A stretch of DNA of 64,000 bases from Nocardia arizonensis (lineage in GTDB: Bacteria; Actinomycetota; Actinomycetes; Mycobacteriales; Mycobacteriaceae), in contig NZ_LGYZ01000049.1 of NCBI RefSeq assembly GCF_001310275.1, forward strand, positions 62,001 to 126,000. Direction: 5' to 3'. The notes beneath the pieces were generated by a model. It did no database searches, was not told the DNA's origin, and saw only the letters and a program-made list of their open reading frames with translations. The position numbers and the translations under genes are program-made. Positions 40,531 to 48,702 of the stretch are shown here, one piece after another. Each line of letters opens with the position of its first letter. Positions within the stretch are counted from its first letter, which is position 1.

Positions 40531-41760
40531 ATGTCTCTGCCCTCGGACGAGAAGTTCGCATTGGAGGGGCACCACGCCGATATCGTGCGCGCCACGCTCC
40601 CCCTGGTCAGCGGGAGTATCGATGAAATCACCACGGTGTTCTACCGGACGCTGTTCGACCATCATCCCGCGCTGATCCGCGACCTGTTCAACCGCGGCAA
40701 CCAAGCCGACGGTGCCCAGCAGCGAGCCCTGGCCACCGCCATCGCGCGTTTCGCCGTCCATCTGGTCGATCCCACGGCGCCGTCGCCCGCGGCGGCACTG
40801 TCCCGCATCGGCCACAAACACGCGTCGCTCGGCATCACCGCGGGCCAGTACCGGATCGTCCACGACGAGTTGTTCGCCGCGATCGTGGCGGTACTCGGTG
40901 CGGACGTGGTGACGACGCCGGTGGCCGAGGCATGGGACCGGGTGTACTGGATAATGGCCGACGCACTCATCGCACTCGAGCGCCGACTCTACGAACGGGC
41001 CGGTGTCGAGCCCGGCGAGGTCTTCCGCGAGGCCGTCGTCGTCTCCCGGGTCGAGGACGTTCCCGATGTCGCGGTCTTCACTGTCGAAGCCGCGGATTCG
41101 ATCGGACCGCTGCCGCACTTCGCGGCCGGTCAATACATCTCGGTGGCGGTGGAACTGGCCGACGGCGCGCGCCAGCGCAAGCAGTACAGTTTGATCGGTC
41201 CATCGGACGGACGACGGCTGTCCTTCGCGGTGAAGCGGATTCGCGCCGAGGGGGGCAGGCCCGCGGGCGAGGTGTCCAACCGGCTGCACGACACCGTCGC
41301 CGAAGGCGATCGGCTGCGGATCTCCCTGCCGTTCGGCGACGTCACCGTCGACCCCGCGGCCACCACCCCGCTGGTCCTGATATCCGCCGGAATCGGGGTC
41401 GCTCCGATGATCGGCATACTCGAACACGTCCTCGAGCACGCGCCGAACCGCCGCGTGCTCGTGGTGCACGCCGACCGGTCCCCGAGCACCCATCCGCTGC
41501 GCACCAGACTTCTCGAACTCACCGCGCGGCTCCGCGCGAGCACGGTCGAGCTGTGGTACGCCGAGTCCGCCGACGGCGCGGGCCACGGCCGATTCGCGCC
41601 CGAGGACCTGACGCTGCCCGACGACGCGGACATCTACGTCTGCGGACCGACCGATTTCCTCCGTACCGTGCGAAAGGGATTGTCCGACAGAGGCATCTCC
41701 GACCACCGCGTGCACGTCGAACAGTTCGTCCCGGCCGATGGGCGTGCCCTGTCGGTCTGA
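40531..41760 (+). CDS. hmp: Flavohemoglobin (nitric oxide dioxygenase)
   Basis: 409 residues, normal length. The globin domain carries the conserved proximal region RIGHKHASLGI and the distal-side LFNRG. The FAD half has AGQYISVAVE and RKQYSLIG, and the NAD half ISAGIGVAPMIGI and DIYVCGPTDFLRTV. The enzyme oxidises NO to nitrate with O2 and NAD(P)H in the cytosol. AAGGAAGC upstream supports the ATG at 40531. The long leader suggests regulation. Confidence 0.95.
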   Translation: MSLPSDEKFALEGHHADIVRATLPLVSGSIDEITTVFYRTLFDHHPALIRDLFNRGNQADGAQQRALATAIARFAVHLVDPTAPSPAAALSRIGHKHASLGITAGQYRIVHDELFAAIVAVLGADVVTTPVAEAWDRVYWIMADALIALERRLYERAGVEPGEVFREAVVVSRVEDVPDVAVFTVEAADSIGPLPHFAAGQYISVAVELADGARQRKQYSLIGPSDGRRLSFAVKRIRAEGGRPAGEVSNRLHDTVAEGDRLRISLPFGDVTVDPAATTPLVLISAGIGVAPMIGILEHVLEHAPNRRVLVVHADRSPSTHPLRTRLLELTARLRASTVELWYAESADGAGHGRFAPEDLTLPDDADIYVCGPTDFLRTVRKGLSDRGISDHRVHVEQFVPADGRALSV

Positions 41761-41923
41761 CCCGAGCGCGCCCATCGAGACGCTCGGCACCCGGGACGAT
41801 GACCCGTGGGATCGGCTCCGCGCCCGACGCGCGGTCGTCACCGACGGCCGGCCGAGCCGTGACCGGACCTGCGCCCCTATCCGCATCCCTGCGTCCTGGA
41901 ATCGGTACGACTCCGGCCTCGGC

Positions 41924-42262
41924 CTAGACGGGCGGGCATTCCCGGATGGTGGCGGCATGGCCGCGGAGCAGGTCGGGGAGTTGGGCGAGGCCGACCGCGG
42001 GCAGATGGTGGGTGAGAATCCGTGCGTCGGTGCCTATTTCGAGATTGCAGCGCACCGAGGCGGCCGGGTCGACGCGGGCGATGACGCGGGTGAGCGGGTC
42101 GATCGACACCCGGGTCGCCAATTCGTCCAGGGCCGCGGCGATTTGGAGATGAGTGCCTTCCAGATACGGATTCCACCAGAGGCCGTGGCTGCCCGGCCAC
42201 GCCAGTTCGACCCGGCAACTCAGGCGCCGGGCCGGACCTATCCCCGGCAGTCGCTGAAACAT
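41924..42262 (-). CDS. Hypothetical protein
   Basis: 112 residues, starting MFQRLPGIGPARRLSC. The middle (RVELAWPGSHGLWWNPYLEG, then a helix LQIAAALDELATRVSID) loosely recalls the DUF5994-type proteins of actinobacteria, but the match is not firm. No membrane segment or signal. It lies on the strand of the downstream sigma factor, 146 bases beyond its stop, and could be part of its transcript. No clear ribosome site. Confidence 0.5.
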   Translation of the reverse strand: MFQRLPGIGPARRLSCRVELAWPGSHGLWWNPYLEGTHLQIAAALDELATRVSIDPLTRVIARVDPAASVRCNLEIGTDARILTHHLPAVGLAQLPDLLRGHAATIRECPPV

Positions 42263-42408
42263 CGCCCACGATTGTCGCCCGCGAACATTGTTCCGACCGG
42301 CATCATCGATCTCGAAGCCTTGTCGCGGCGTGTCGCGATTCGGTCGCCGACCACGCCGCGGACGCACCGGGCACGTCGCCACCACGAGCGACGTGCGCCC
42401 GCGCGGGT

Positions 42409-43236
42409 TCACCCGTCGTTGTCGCTCACGGCGGCGCGCAGGTCGCCGAGAATACGGGCCAGCATGCGCGAGATGTGCATCTGCGACACACCGAGTCGCT
42501 CGGCGATCTGGGCCTGTGAAAGATCGCGGAAGAAACGCAGATACAGCACCCGGCGATCCTGGTCCGGCAATTGCGCCAGCAATGGCGAGGCGACCATCGT
42601 CTGCACCGTCAACTCGTATTCCGAATCCTCCGCGCCGTAGGTTTCGGCGAACGGCGCGGCGGAGGCGGTGTCGTCGTCCTCGATACGGGGGTCCAAGGAA
42701 TCCGCTCGATACGCATTGCCCGCCATCAACGCCTGGGTGACCTCGGAAAGGTCGAGATCCAATTCGACCGCGATCTCGATCGCGGTCGGCATTCGTCCCC
42801 ACGATTGGGCCAACGATTCGATCGCAGGCCCAAGCATCGACTGGATTTCCTTGATCCGTCGCGGCACCCGCACCGCCCAGGTGTGGTCACGGAAATGCCG
42901 TCGCACCTCGCCCATGATCGTCGGCACCGCGAACGCGAGGAAGGAATCGCCGCGCCGCGGATCGAAGCGGTCGACCGCCAAGACCAGTCCCAAGCCCGCG
43001 ACCTGGTTCAGGTCCTCGTAGTTCTCCCCCCTGCCGGTGAACCGGCGGGCGATATGGTCGGCCAACGGCAGGCACCGCCGCACGATCTGGTCCCGCAGAG
43101 CCCGCCACCGGCTGGTTCCGTACGGCAATTCGGAGAATTCACGCAGGAGCGGTTCGAGGTTTTCGTATGGATCCGTTCCGCGACGCCGCCTGTCCGCGAT
43201 ATCGGATACCGTCCGCGTGGAAGACGGATAGTTCAT
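42409..43236 (-). CDS. SigF/SigB-family stress sigma factor (paralogue 1)
   Basis: 275 residues from ATG (MNYPSSTRTVSD) behind GGGAGG. Region 2 contains RCLPLADHIARRFTGRGENYEDLNQVAGLGLVLAVDRFDP and FAVPTIMGEVRRHFRDHTWAVRVPRR; region 3 the RMPTAIEIAVELDL segment; region 4 RVLYLRFFRDLSQAQIAERL with the helix-turn-helix GVSQMHISRMLARI. This is the group 3 family of SigF, SigB and SigG. No anti-sigma (RsbW) gene is adjacent, unlike the usual usfX-sigF pair. Nearby genes carry matching promoters. Confidence 0.93.
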   Translation of the reverse strand: MNYPSSTRTVSDIADRRRRGTDPYENLEPLLREFSELPYGTSRWRALRDQIVRRCLPLADHIARRFTGRGENYEDLNQVAGLGLVLAVDRFDPRRGDSFLAFAVPTIMGEVRRHFRDHTWAVRVPRRIKEIQSMLGPAIESLAQSWGRMPTAIEIAVELDLDLSEVTQALMAGNAYRADSLDPRIEDDDTASAAPFAETYGAEDSEYELTVQTMVASPLLAQLPDQDRRVLYLRFFRDLSQAQIAERLGVSQMHISRMLARILGDLRAAVSDNDG

Positions 43237-43400
43237 GACGAACCTCCCACGGCCCCAGTCGCCCGACGTCAACAGCTTGGTCTCACTACTCGATCGTTGG
43301 ACCGCACTTCCAGCTTGCACCGAGCGCAAGTCGAGCCGGTGCACAAGACGAATATTTATGCCGAGTCGATACCGAAACCGAAAAAATACCTCCGCCGAAT

Positions 43401-44501
43401 TCAGCAATTCTCCAAGGTCGCGCGCGTGATTTCGGCTACCACATCGCCGACGTCACCGCGGGAGCGCAGCGCCCGGAGCTGCCGCCGCGCGCCGTTGCCG
43501 CGTTCACCCAGCGCGGCGACCTCCTCGGTCACGAAATCGTGATCACCGAATTCCCGCAGTACGGGTCCGAGCACTTCGAGCAGTTCCGCCAACAACTCGC
43601 GGTGAGGGACGACGCGGCCGCGCACCGGATGCAGTCCGTCGCCGTCCAGGCCCGAGTGCGCGGCGTTCCAGTACGCGGCGCGCAGGACTTCGGCGGGGAT
43701 CGGCGGCCCGGCGACGCCGCGGTCGAGGGCACGCGTGCCTGCGGCCACCGTGGCCCTGACCAGAGCGGCCAGCACCGCGGTCTCCGCGGTGGTGGCCGGT
43801 ATGTCGCTGACCCGAATCTCCACGGTGGGAAAGGATTCCGAGGGCCGGACGTCCCAATAGATCATCTTGTTGTCCAGGATGCTCCCGCTCGCGCGCATCA
43901 TGGCCACGATCGATTCGTAGTCGGCGACGGAGCCGAAGTACGGCGGCGGACCGGCGCTCGGCCATCGCCGCCACAGAATGTTGCGCCAACTCGCGTACCC
44001 GGTCTCGACACCTCGGTATACCGACGAATTCGCGGTCAGTGCCAAGAAGGTCGGCAGCCAGGGCCGGATGTGGTTGCCGACGAGGATGGCGGTCTCGCGA
44101 TCGGGAATGCCGACGTGCACATGGCATCCACACAATCCCTGTTCGTGCGCGAGCATCCCGAAGGTGCGGGCGATGCGCTGGTATCGCGGCGTGTCGGTGA
44201 CCGGATATTCCTCGGGCACGGTCGGCGGCACCGCGACGGCCAGCAGACGCGCGCCGTTGTCGGCCGCGCAGCCCGCGACGGTCCGGCGCAGTGCGCGCAG
44301 TTCCGCGTACAGGTCACCGATCTCGGAATGAACCCCGGTGCTCGTCTCGACCTGGCAACTCGTCAGCTCCAATTGCAGGTCGACGCCCGCCCGCCCCGCC
44401 GCCTCGGCCACGAGGCAGTTGCGCGGTGCGGGAGCGCCGGTGCGTGGGTCGGCGAGCAAGAACTCCTCTTCCACGCCGACGGTCGGCGCGCCGCCCGTCA
44501 C
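43401..44501 (-). CDS. YbdK-type carboxylate-amine ligase (glutamate-cysteine ligase family 2)
   Basis: 366 residues from a GTG (MTGGAPTVGVEEEFLLADPRTG). Motifs: GVEEEFLL, ELTSCQVETSTGVH, CGCHVHVGIPDRETA, NSSVYRGVETGYASWRNILW and the C-terminal AYWNAAHSGLDGDGLHP. Family members join a glutamate carboxylate to an amine with ATP; E. coli YbdK is a weak gamma-glutamyl-cysteine ligase. The true substrate in actinomycetes, which use mycothiol, is unknown. A perfect SigF-type promoter lies 93 bases upstream. Confidence 0.9.
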   Translation of the reverse strand: MTGGAPTVGVEEEFLLADPRTGAPAPRNCLVAEAAGRAGVDLQLELTSCQVETSTGVHSEIGDLYAELRALRRTVAGCAADNGARLLAVAVPPTVPEEYPVTDTPRYQRIARTFGMLAHEQGLCGCHVHVGIPDRETAILVGNHIRPWLPTFLALTANSSVYRGVETGYASWRNILWRRWPSAGPPPYFGSVADYESIVAMMRASGSILDNKMIYWDVRPSESFPTVEIRVSDIPATTAETAVLAALVRATVAAGTRALDRGVAGPPIPAEVLRAAYWNAAHSGLDGDGLHPVRGRVVPHRELLAELLEVLGPVLREFGDHDFVTEEVAALGERGNGARRQLRALRSRGDVGDVVAEITRATLENC

Positions 44502-44593
44502 GGTCGGTCACCCACCGGTCCACACGGTGACTGCGCGATCATCCGGTGCTCCTCTCGACCTGCGGATGAGGCGGGAACGAAGGTGCTCGGACC

Positions 44594-44618
44594 GTACCCC
44601 GATCGTCGGAGACCAAAC
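44594..44618 (-). promoter_or_regulatory. SigF-type promoter of the YbdK-like gene
   Basis: On the minus strand GTTT, 15 bases, then GGGTAC, an exact match to the SigF/SigB consensus GTTT-N15-GGGTA. The -10 element is 93 bases upstream of the start codon. Confidence 0.65.
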
Positions 44619-44744
44619 ACGTTTGCCGGGGGTGTTCGAGTCGGTCCCGGCGCGGTAATGCCGGATTCCGGTCGCCCGCGGTCGCCGTCGGCCGCGTCGC
44701 GGTCCCGATTGCCAACTCGCCGTCACCGCGTGACAATCTAACCC

Positions 44745-45446
44745 GTGCTGGATAAGTCCGGTCCACGTGGCGCGCATTCGGCCGAAGCCCCGGTCTCGGC
44801 CGACGGGCCGCTGGTCGGCACATTCCGATTCTGGTTCGCCGACCAGTCATGGGAGTGGTCGGACGAGGTGGCGCTCATGCACGGATACGAGCCGGGCACG
44901 ACGACGCCGACGACCGAATTGCTGCTGCGGCACAAGCATCCTGACGATCGGGCCGAGGTCGAACACGCACTCGACTACGCGCGAAACACCGCTCAGTCGT
45001 TCTCCAGCAGACATCGCATCATCGACACCGCGGGTCGGATCCATCACGTGCTCGTCGTCGCGGATCGCGCCTTGGACGAGTCCGGCGACGTGGTCGGCAC
45101 CGCGGGCTACTACATCGATCTGACCGCCACCCTCGCGGACACCGCCCGCGAGACGCTCGACGACACGGTGCCGGAACTGATGCGCGCGCGGGCCGAGATC
45201 GAACAGGCCAAGGGTGTGCTGATGCGGATGTACCGCATCAATGCCGATCAGGCTTTCCGGGTCCTGCAATGGCGATCCCAGGAGACGAACACCAAACTGC
45301 GGGATCTGGCCATTCGCATCCTCGCCGATCTGGAAACCGTCGCGCCCGCGCCGCCGGGCGTCCAGATCGAGTTCGATCACATGTTGCTGACGGCACACGA
45401 ACGCGTCGGTGACGAGACGACGGCGCACCGGCCGCCCGGGTCCTGA
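44745..45446 (+). CDS. PAS-ANTAR transcription antitermination regulator
   Basis: 233 residues from GTG. A PAS domain (about 25-130; FWFADQSWEWSDEVALMHGYEP, HRIIDTAGRIHHVLVVADRAL) is followed by an ANTAR RNA-binding domain (about 145-205; RAEIEQAKGVLMRMYRINADQAFRVLQ, split here by its conserved AFxxLxxxSQ-like segment). ANTAR proteins bind paired RNA hairpins and prevent termination. This PAS-ANTAR build is common in mycobacteria and Nocardia. The ligand is unknown. Confidence 0.88.
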   Translation: MLDKSGPRGAHSAEAPVSADGPLVGTFRFWFADQSWEWSDEVALMHGYEPGTTTPTTELLLRHKHPDDRAEVEHALDYARNTAQSFSSRHRIIDTAGRIHHVLVVADRALDESGDVVGTAGYYIDLTATLADTARETLDDTVPELMRARAEIEQAKGVLMRMYRINADQAFRVLQWRSQETNTKLRDLAIRILADLETVAPAPPGVQIEFDHMLLTAHERVGDETTAHRPPGS

Positions 45447-45447
45447 C

Positions 45448-46248
45448 TCAGCCCTCCTCGGCACGCACCGGATCTCGCAGCCGGGGAACGCCGATCTTCG
45501 GGGTGCGGCCCACCACCGCACCCGCCGACGCGGCGAAGCGGGCGAAGTTCACGGCATCGTAGACCGCCGCCCCGCCCGGGTCGTTGTTGAAGTACACGAA
45601 GACGTCCTCGTCGTCGGACCACGTGTCACGCAGACGCGTCACCCATTCGCGCAGAACGCGCGGCTCGTAGCGGGGCCGTGGGCGCGCGCATCCGGCGTGC
45701 AGGCGCAGATAACCCCAATTCGCCGTCCGCCACAGCGGACTCACCGGCCTGGACTCGGCGTCGGCCCAGCACAGCGCGGCGCCGTGGGCGTCGAGTACCG
45801 CGCGCACGCCCGGCGTCCACCACGATTCGTGGCGTGGTTCCACCGCCACCCGTGCCGTGGGCGGAAACACGCGCAGGCACTCGTCGAGGAGGGTGGGCTC
45901 GGCACGCAGAGTCGGCGGAAGTTGCAGCAGGACCGGGCCCAACTTGTCACGGAGGCCGAGCGCGCGGTCCATCAGTCGCCGCACCGGTTCGTCGGGGTCG
46001 CGCAATCGTTTGACGTGGGTGAGGAAACGGCTCGCCTTGACCGCGATACGAAATCCCTCGGGTGTGCGGTCGCGCCACGCGGCGAAGGTCGCGCGGTCGG
46101 GCAGCCGGTAGAAGGAATTGTTCACCTCGACCGTCGAGAACCCGCGCGCGTACTCCTCCAGCCAGGACCGTTGCGGAAGTTCGGGCGGATACAGCACGCC
46201 GCGCCAATCCCGGTACTGCCAGCCGGAGGTCCCGATCCACTGCACCAT
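45448..46248 (-). CDS. DUF72 (YecE-like) TIM-barrel protein
   Basis: 266 residues. Family text: WIGTSGWQYRDWRGVLYPPE, FSTVEVNNSFYRLP, FRIAVKASRFLTHVKRLRDP, LGPVLLQLPPTLRAEP, YLRLHAG and VFVYFNNDPGGAAVYDA. DUF72 proteins form TIM barrels with a xylose-isomerase-like pocket; the reaction is unknown. Its start overlaps the stop of the upstream epsilon-like gene (ATGA), so both come from one mRNA, probably SigF-driven. Confidence 0.9.
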   Translation of the reverse strand: MVQWIGTSGWQYRDWRGVLYPPELPQRSWLEEYARGFSTVEVNNSFYRLPDRATFAAWRDRTPEGFRIAVKASRFLTHVKRLRDPDEPVRRLMDRALGLRDKLGPVLLQLPPTLRAEPTLLDECLRVFPPTARVAVEPRHESWWTPGVRAVLDAHGAALCWADAESRPVSPLWRTANWGYLRLHAGCARPRPRYEPRVLREWVTRLRDTWSDDEDVFVYFNNDPGGAAVYDAVNFARFAASAGAVVGRTPKIGVPRLRDPVRAEEG

Positions 46249-46697
46249 CAGCGACCGGCCACGGGGCGGACACGAGCGGCCACCGCGAGACGCAGATTCG
46301 CGCGGCGCAGCGCCGACAGAGCGTCGTCGTCCCCCCGGTCCTCGCGAAGACGCTCGGCGGCATCGCCCTGGGCGGCGCGGGCCCGCCGCACGTCGATCCG
46401 ATCGGCGAATTCGATCGCGACCGCGTCGATATCGATGACATCGTTCCTGACACGCAAATGACCGCCGTGCACGGCGGCGAGCCAGTCGCGCGAGCCCGCG
46501 TGCACGGTCAACGGGCCGATATCGAGGTCGGCACGGAAATCACCGCCCCCGGGCTCGATGAGCAGCTCACCGTCGTCGACGGGCACGCGCAATGCCGTGG
46601 CGGCGAACGCGAAGTCACGATATCCCGGGACACGCAGGGTCACCGTGAGCGTATTCGTCACCCGGCGCCGAGCGCGCGTGACCGGCCCGCGCGTCAT
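46248..46697 (-). CDS. Orphan F1 ATP synthase epsilon-chain-like protein
   Basis: 149 residues. After a basic N-terminus comes the epsilon-type beta sandwich (TVTLRVPGYRDFAFAATALR, VPVDDGELLIEPGGGDF, ADLDIGPLTVHAGSRDWLAA, VHGGHLRVRNDVIDIDAVAI), then the helical pair EFADRIDVRRARAAQGDAAE and DDDALSALRRANLRLAVA. This layout matches AtpC, yet no other ATP synthase gene is present. It is coupled to DUF72 and has an exact SigF-type promoter upstream. A role in tuning F1 under stress is inference. The start could also be at a GTG a few codons in. Confidence 0.65.
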   Translation of the reverse strand: MTRGPVTRARRRVTNTLTVTLRVPGYRDFAFAATALRVPVDDGELLIEPGGGDFRADLDIGPLTVHAGSRDWLAAVHGGHLRVRNDVIDIDAVAIEFADRIDVRRARAAQGDAAERLREDRGDDDALSALRRANLRLAVAARVRPVAGR

Positions 46698-46800
46698 GTC
46701 CGGGCACCCACGGCCGAGGATGCCACGAGATCCAAGCGGAGGACGACGGATTTCATGATGTACTCCCGTGATCGCCGACGAACAGATACTCGCGGCGTCA

Positions 46801-46825
46801 CTACCCCGTCGACGGCACACCAAAC
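46801..46825 (-). promoter_or_regulatory. SigF-type promoter of the epsilon-like/DUF72 operon
   Basis: On the minus strand GTTT, 15 bases, then GGGTAG, an exact consensus match. The -10 element is 104 bases upstream of the ATG at 46697. Confidence 0.65.
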
Positions 46826-46970
46826 ATGTAATCGCCACGGCGCGAGGAGAATCCGTTTCGCCCCGGTCGGTGCGAACGCTGTACCGGGTTCCGTCCCGGA
46901 GTCGGGATCGGTCCCGCGGCTCGGACACGAATGGGCCGGGCGGCACAACCGCCCGGCCCACTGGACGCGA

Positions 46971-47213
46971 TCAGCGATTCTGATGCGCCGACTGGCGTGT
47001 TTCGTTCGCGTCGGCCTTCGCGCGCGCCTTCTCGGCAGCGGCTTCCTTCTCCGCGGCCTCGCGCTGTGATTCGGCCTTGTCCTGCTGGGCGCGGCCCTCC
47101 CGCTCGAGGTCCTCGTGACCGGTCACCGCGCCCGCGGCCTGCTTGACCTTGCCTTTGGCGTCCTCGACGACGCCTTCCACGCCTTCACGGACACCACCGG
47201 TGTGCTCGGGCAT
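46971..47213 (-). CDS. CsbD-like / microaggregate-binding-protein-1-like stress protein
   Basis: 80 residues, highly charged, starting MPEHTGGVREGVEGVVEDAK and continuing GKVKQAAGAVTGHEDLEREG, then a long Glu/Lys/Ala helix. CsbD-family and mycobacterial Mbp1 proteins look like this and are general-stress products, controlled by SigB in Bacillus. AGGAGG upstream marks the start. A near-consensus SigF promoter lies 39 bases further upstream. Confidence 0.88.
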   Translation of the reverse strand: MPEHTGGVREGVEGVVEDAKGKVKQAAGAVTGHEDLEREGRAQQDKAESQREAAEKEAAAEKARAKADANETRQSAHQNR

Positions 47214-47251
47214 GCCTACCTCCTGATGTCGGTAACACTGACACCGGTCGC

Positions 47252-47276
47252 CTACCCCGGTATCGCGGTACGAATC
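47252..47276 (-). promoter_or_regulatory. SigF-type promoter of the CsbD-like gene
   Basis: On the minus strand GATT, 15 bases, GGGTAG: one mismatch in the -35 (GTTT). The spacing is exact and it lies 39 bases upstream of the start codon. Confidence 0.55.
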
Positions 47277-47317
47277 AGGCTCGGTGGAATCGCCGGTGAG
47301 TCACGGGTCACTGGCCG

Positions 47318-47512
47318 ATGACCGCGCCGCTCCCGCCGCACGGACTCACCGTCGACCAGACGAGCGACGCGAATTTCGTACCGGTCGACACCGCGGACAA
47401 TTGGCTGCACTTCGGTCTCGGTGTCGGCATGGTCGCGCTCGGAGTTCTACCGCCGAGGCGCACAGCGAGCGGCGGCCAGCTGTCCGATCATCAGCCGGGA
47501 ATCATCGAATAA
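47318..47512 (+). pseudogene. C-terminal remnant of a DUF4383 membrane protein
   Basis: A 64-codon frame. Codons 9-43 (HGLTVDQTSDANFVPVDTAD then NWLHFGLGVGMVALGVL) are the last, most conserved part of DUF4383 membrane proteins, which are normally about 150 residues. The earlier membrane helices are absent; the few codons before are unrelated. The tail after VALGVL is also out of family. Most likely a decayed gene. Confidence 0.7.
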
Positions 47513-47563
47513 CCGTGCCGCTCGGCCGCTTCCGCCACCGGGACTCGAATCCCGCGCGGCCGG

Positions 47564-48115
47564 TCAGACCTCGTGACCCTCGACGAGGGTGACCGCCGCG
47601 CGCGGGGTGGCGGGGCGGAGCGGGGCGTGGGATTCGGGGAGCGGCCGGGTGGTGGCAAGGGGCAGCGGGGCCGACGAAGTGGGCAGGTAGGTGTCCACTC
47701 GGGCCAGCAACTGCCGGATGGTGAAGGGTTTGGGGATGTAGTCGTCGGCGCCCGCCTCCATGGCGGCCTCGATCAGTTCGGGGTCGCGGGTGGCGGAGAC
47801 GACGACGATGGGGATGGCCGTCACCGCGCGGATCGCCCGGCACACCGCGACGCCGTCGACGTCGGGGAGTACCAGGTCCAGCAGTACCAGGCGGGCGCGC
47901 ACGCGCGCGAGTTCCTCGACCGCCTGCTTGCCGGAACTTATCCAGTGCGGGCGCGTACCGTTCGCCGACAGTACGATGCCGATCATTTCCGCGGTCGCGG
48001 GGTCGTCCTCGATGAGCAATACGTCGGCAGGCACCGCCCAGTAGTCGCGCATGCACACGCGCCGACGCTGTTCGTGTTCTGCCGGACGCCGCGACGCCGA
48101 TGGATACTGACTCAT
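47564..48115 (-). CDS. Receiver-only response regulator
   Basis: 183 residues: a short N-terminal extension, a CheY-type receiver (VLLIEDDPATAEMIGIVL; phospho-acceptor Asp in LVLLDLVLPDVDG; Thr/Ser in IVVVSATRD; Lys in DDYIPKPF), then a Pro-rich tail without a DNA-binding domain. It probably signals through protein contact, for example to a kinase or anti-sigma system. GGAGGA upstream fits the ATG at 48115. A 33-base dyad lies about 105 bases upstream. No histidine kinase is nearby. Confidence 0.85.
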   Translation of the reverse strand: MSQYPSASRRPAEHEQRRRVCMRDYWAVPADVLLIEDDPATAEMIGIVLSANGTRPHWISSGKQAVEELARVRARLVLLDLVLPDVDGVAVCRAIRAVTAIPIVVVSATRDPELIEAAMEAGADDYIPKPFTIRQLLARVDTYLPTSSAPLPLATTRPLPESHAPLRPATPRAAVTLVEGHEV

Positions 48116-48219
48116 GCGCAGGTCCTCCAGACATTTACCGCAGAGCGCTCATCTCCCCGGGCGCTCCCGTCGGCGGCGACCACCATGCATTGTCGCTATC
48201 GACGTCGAGTGACCTCCGA

Positions 48220-48252
48220 CGGTATTGCGGGTAACGGCAAGTCGCAATACCG
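48220..48252. promoter_or_regulatory. Perfect 10-base dyad upstream of the response regulator
   Basis: CGGTATTGCG (48220-48229) and CGCAATACCG (48243-48252) are perfect inverted repeats separated by 13 bases, so the half-site centres are 23 bases apart. They lie in a gene-free region (48116-48491) and are a likely operator for a dimeric regulator. Confidence 0.5.
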
Positions 48253-48457
48253 GACGGTCGCATTACGAGTGCGGATCGATGTCGGTATCGTAGCGCGATC
48301 ACTCCGTTGCGCAATTGATAGCTGAAAACGGAACATGTAACCGAATCGTTGCCGGATGGGCTTGTCATTCGCCTTCCGTGGGAAGAATTCCCGCGCCTTC
48401 GTCCTTCGCTCCATTCCCGGTCGGCCTCGCGGGTCGGCAACGGGCAAGCCGGTCGGA

Positions 48458-48482
48458 GTTAGAGCGCGAGGCCGGCGGGTAG
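48458..48482 (+). promoter_or_regulatory. SigF-type promoter giving a near-leaderless transcript
   Basis: GTTA, 15 bases, GGGTAG: one mismatch from consensus. The -10 ends nine bases before the ATG of the small gene at 48492, so the transcript should start at or within a few bases of the start codon. Confidence 0.55.
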
Positions 48483-48491
48483 CGCACAGGT

Positions 48492-48638
48492 ATGGAGTTA
48501 CTCATCATCATCGGATTGGTCGTCCTGGTCGCCGCCGTCGTGCTGTACCGCCGTTTCAAGGGCACCGGCCGCGACCTCGACGTGACCACCGGTAATCCCC
48601 CGCACAACGACGACGAGAACTACACGCCCCCAGCATGA
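48492..48638 (+). CDS. 48-residue single-helix membrane protein
   Basis: It starts MELLIIIGLVVLVAAVVLYR, one membrane helix with a positive stop, then a polar tail (RDLDVTTGNPPHNDDENYTP). No Shine-Dalgarno sequence is visible, which fits leaderless translation from the SigF-type promoter just upstream. No family recognised. Such micro-membrane proteins are often stress-induced. Confidence 0.6.
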   Translation: MELLIIIGLVVLVAAVVLYRRFKGTGRDLDVTTGNPPHNDDENYTPPA

Positions 48639-48702
48639 CGGCCCGAGTCGCCGGGCCGCGGGGGTTGCGACACGGATACGGCGGATTCGTCCGTGGCGGA
48701 GA

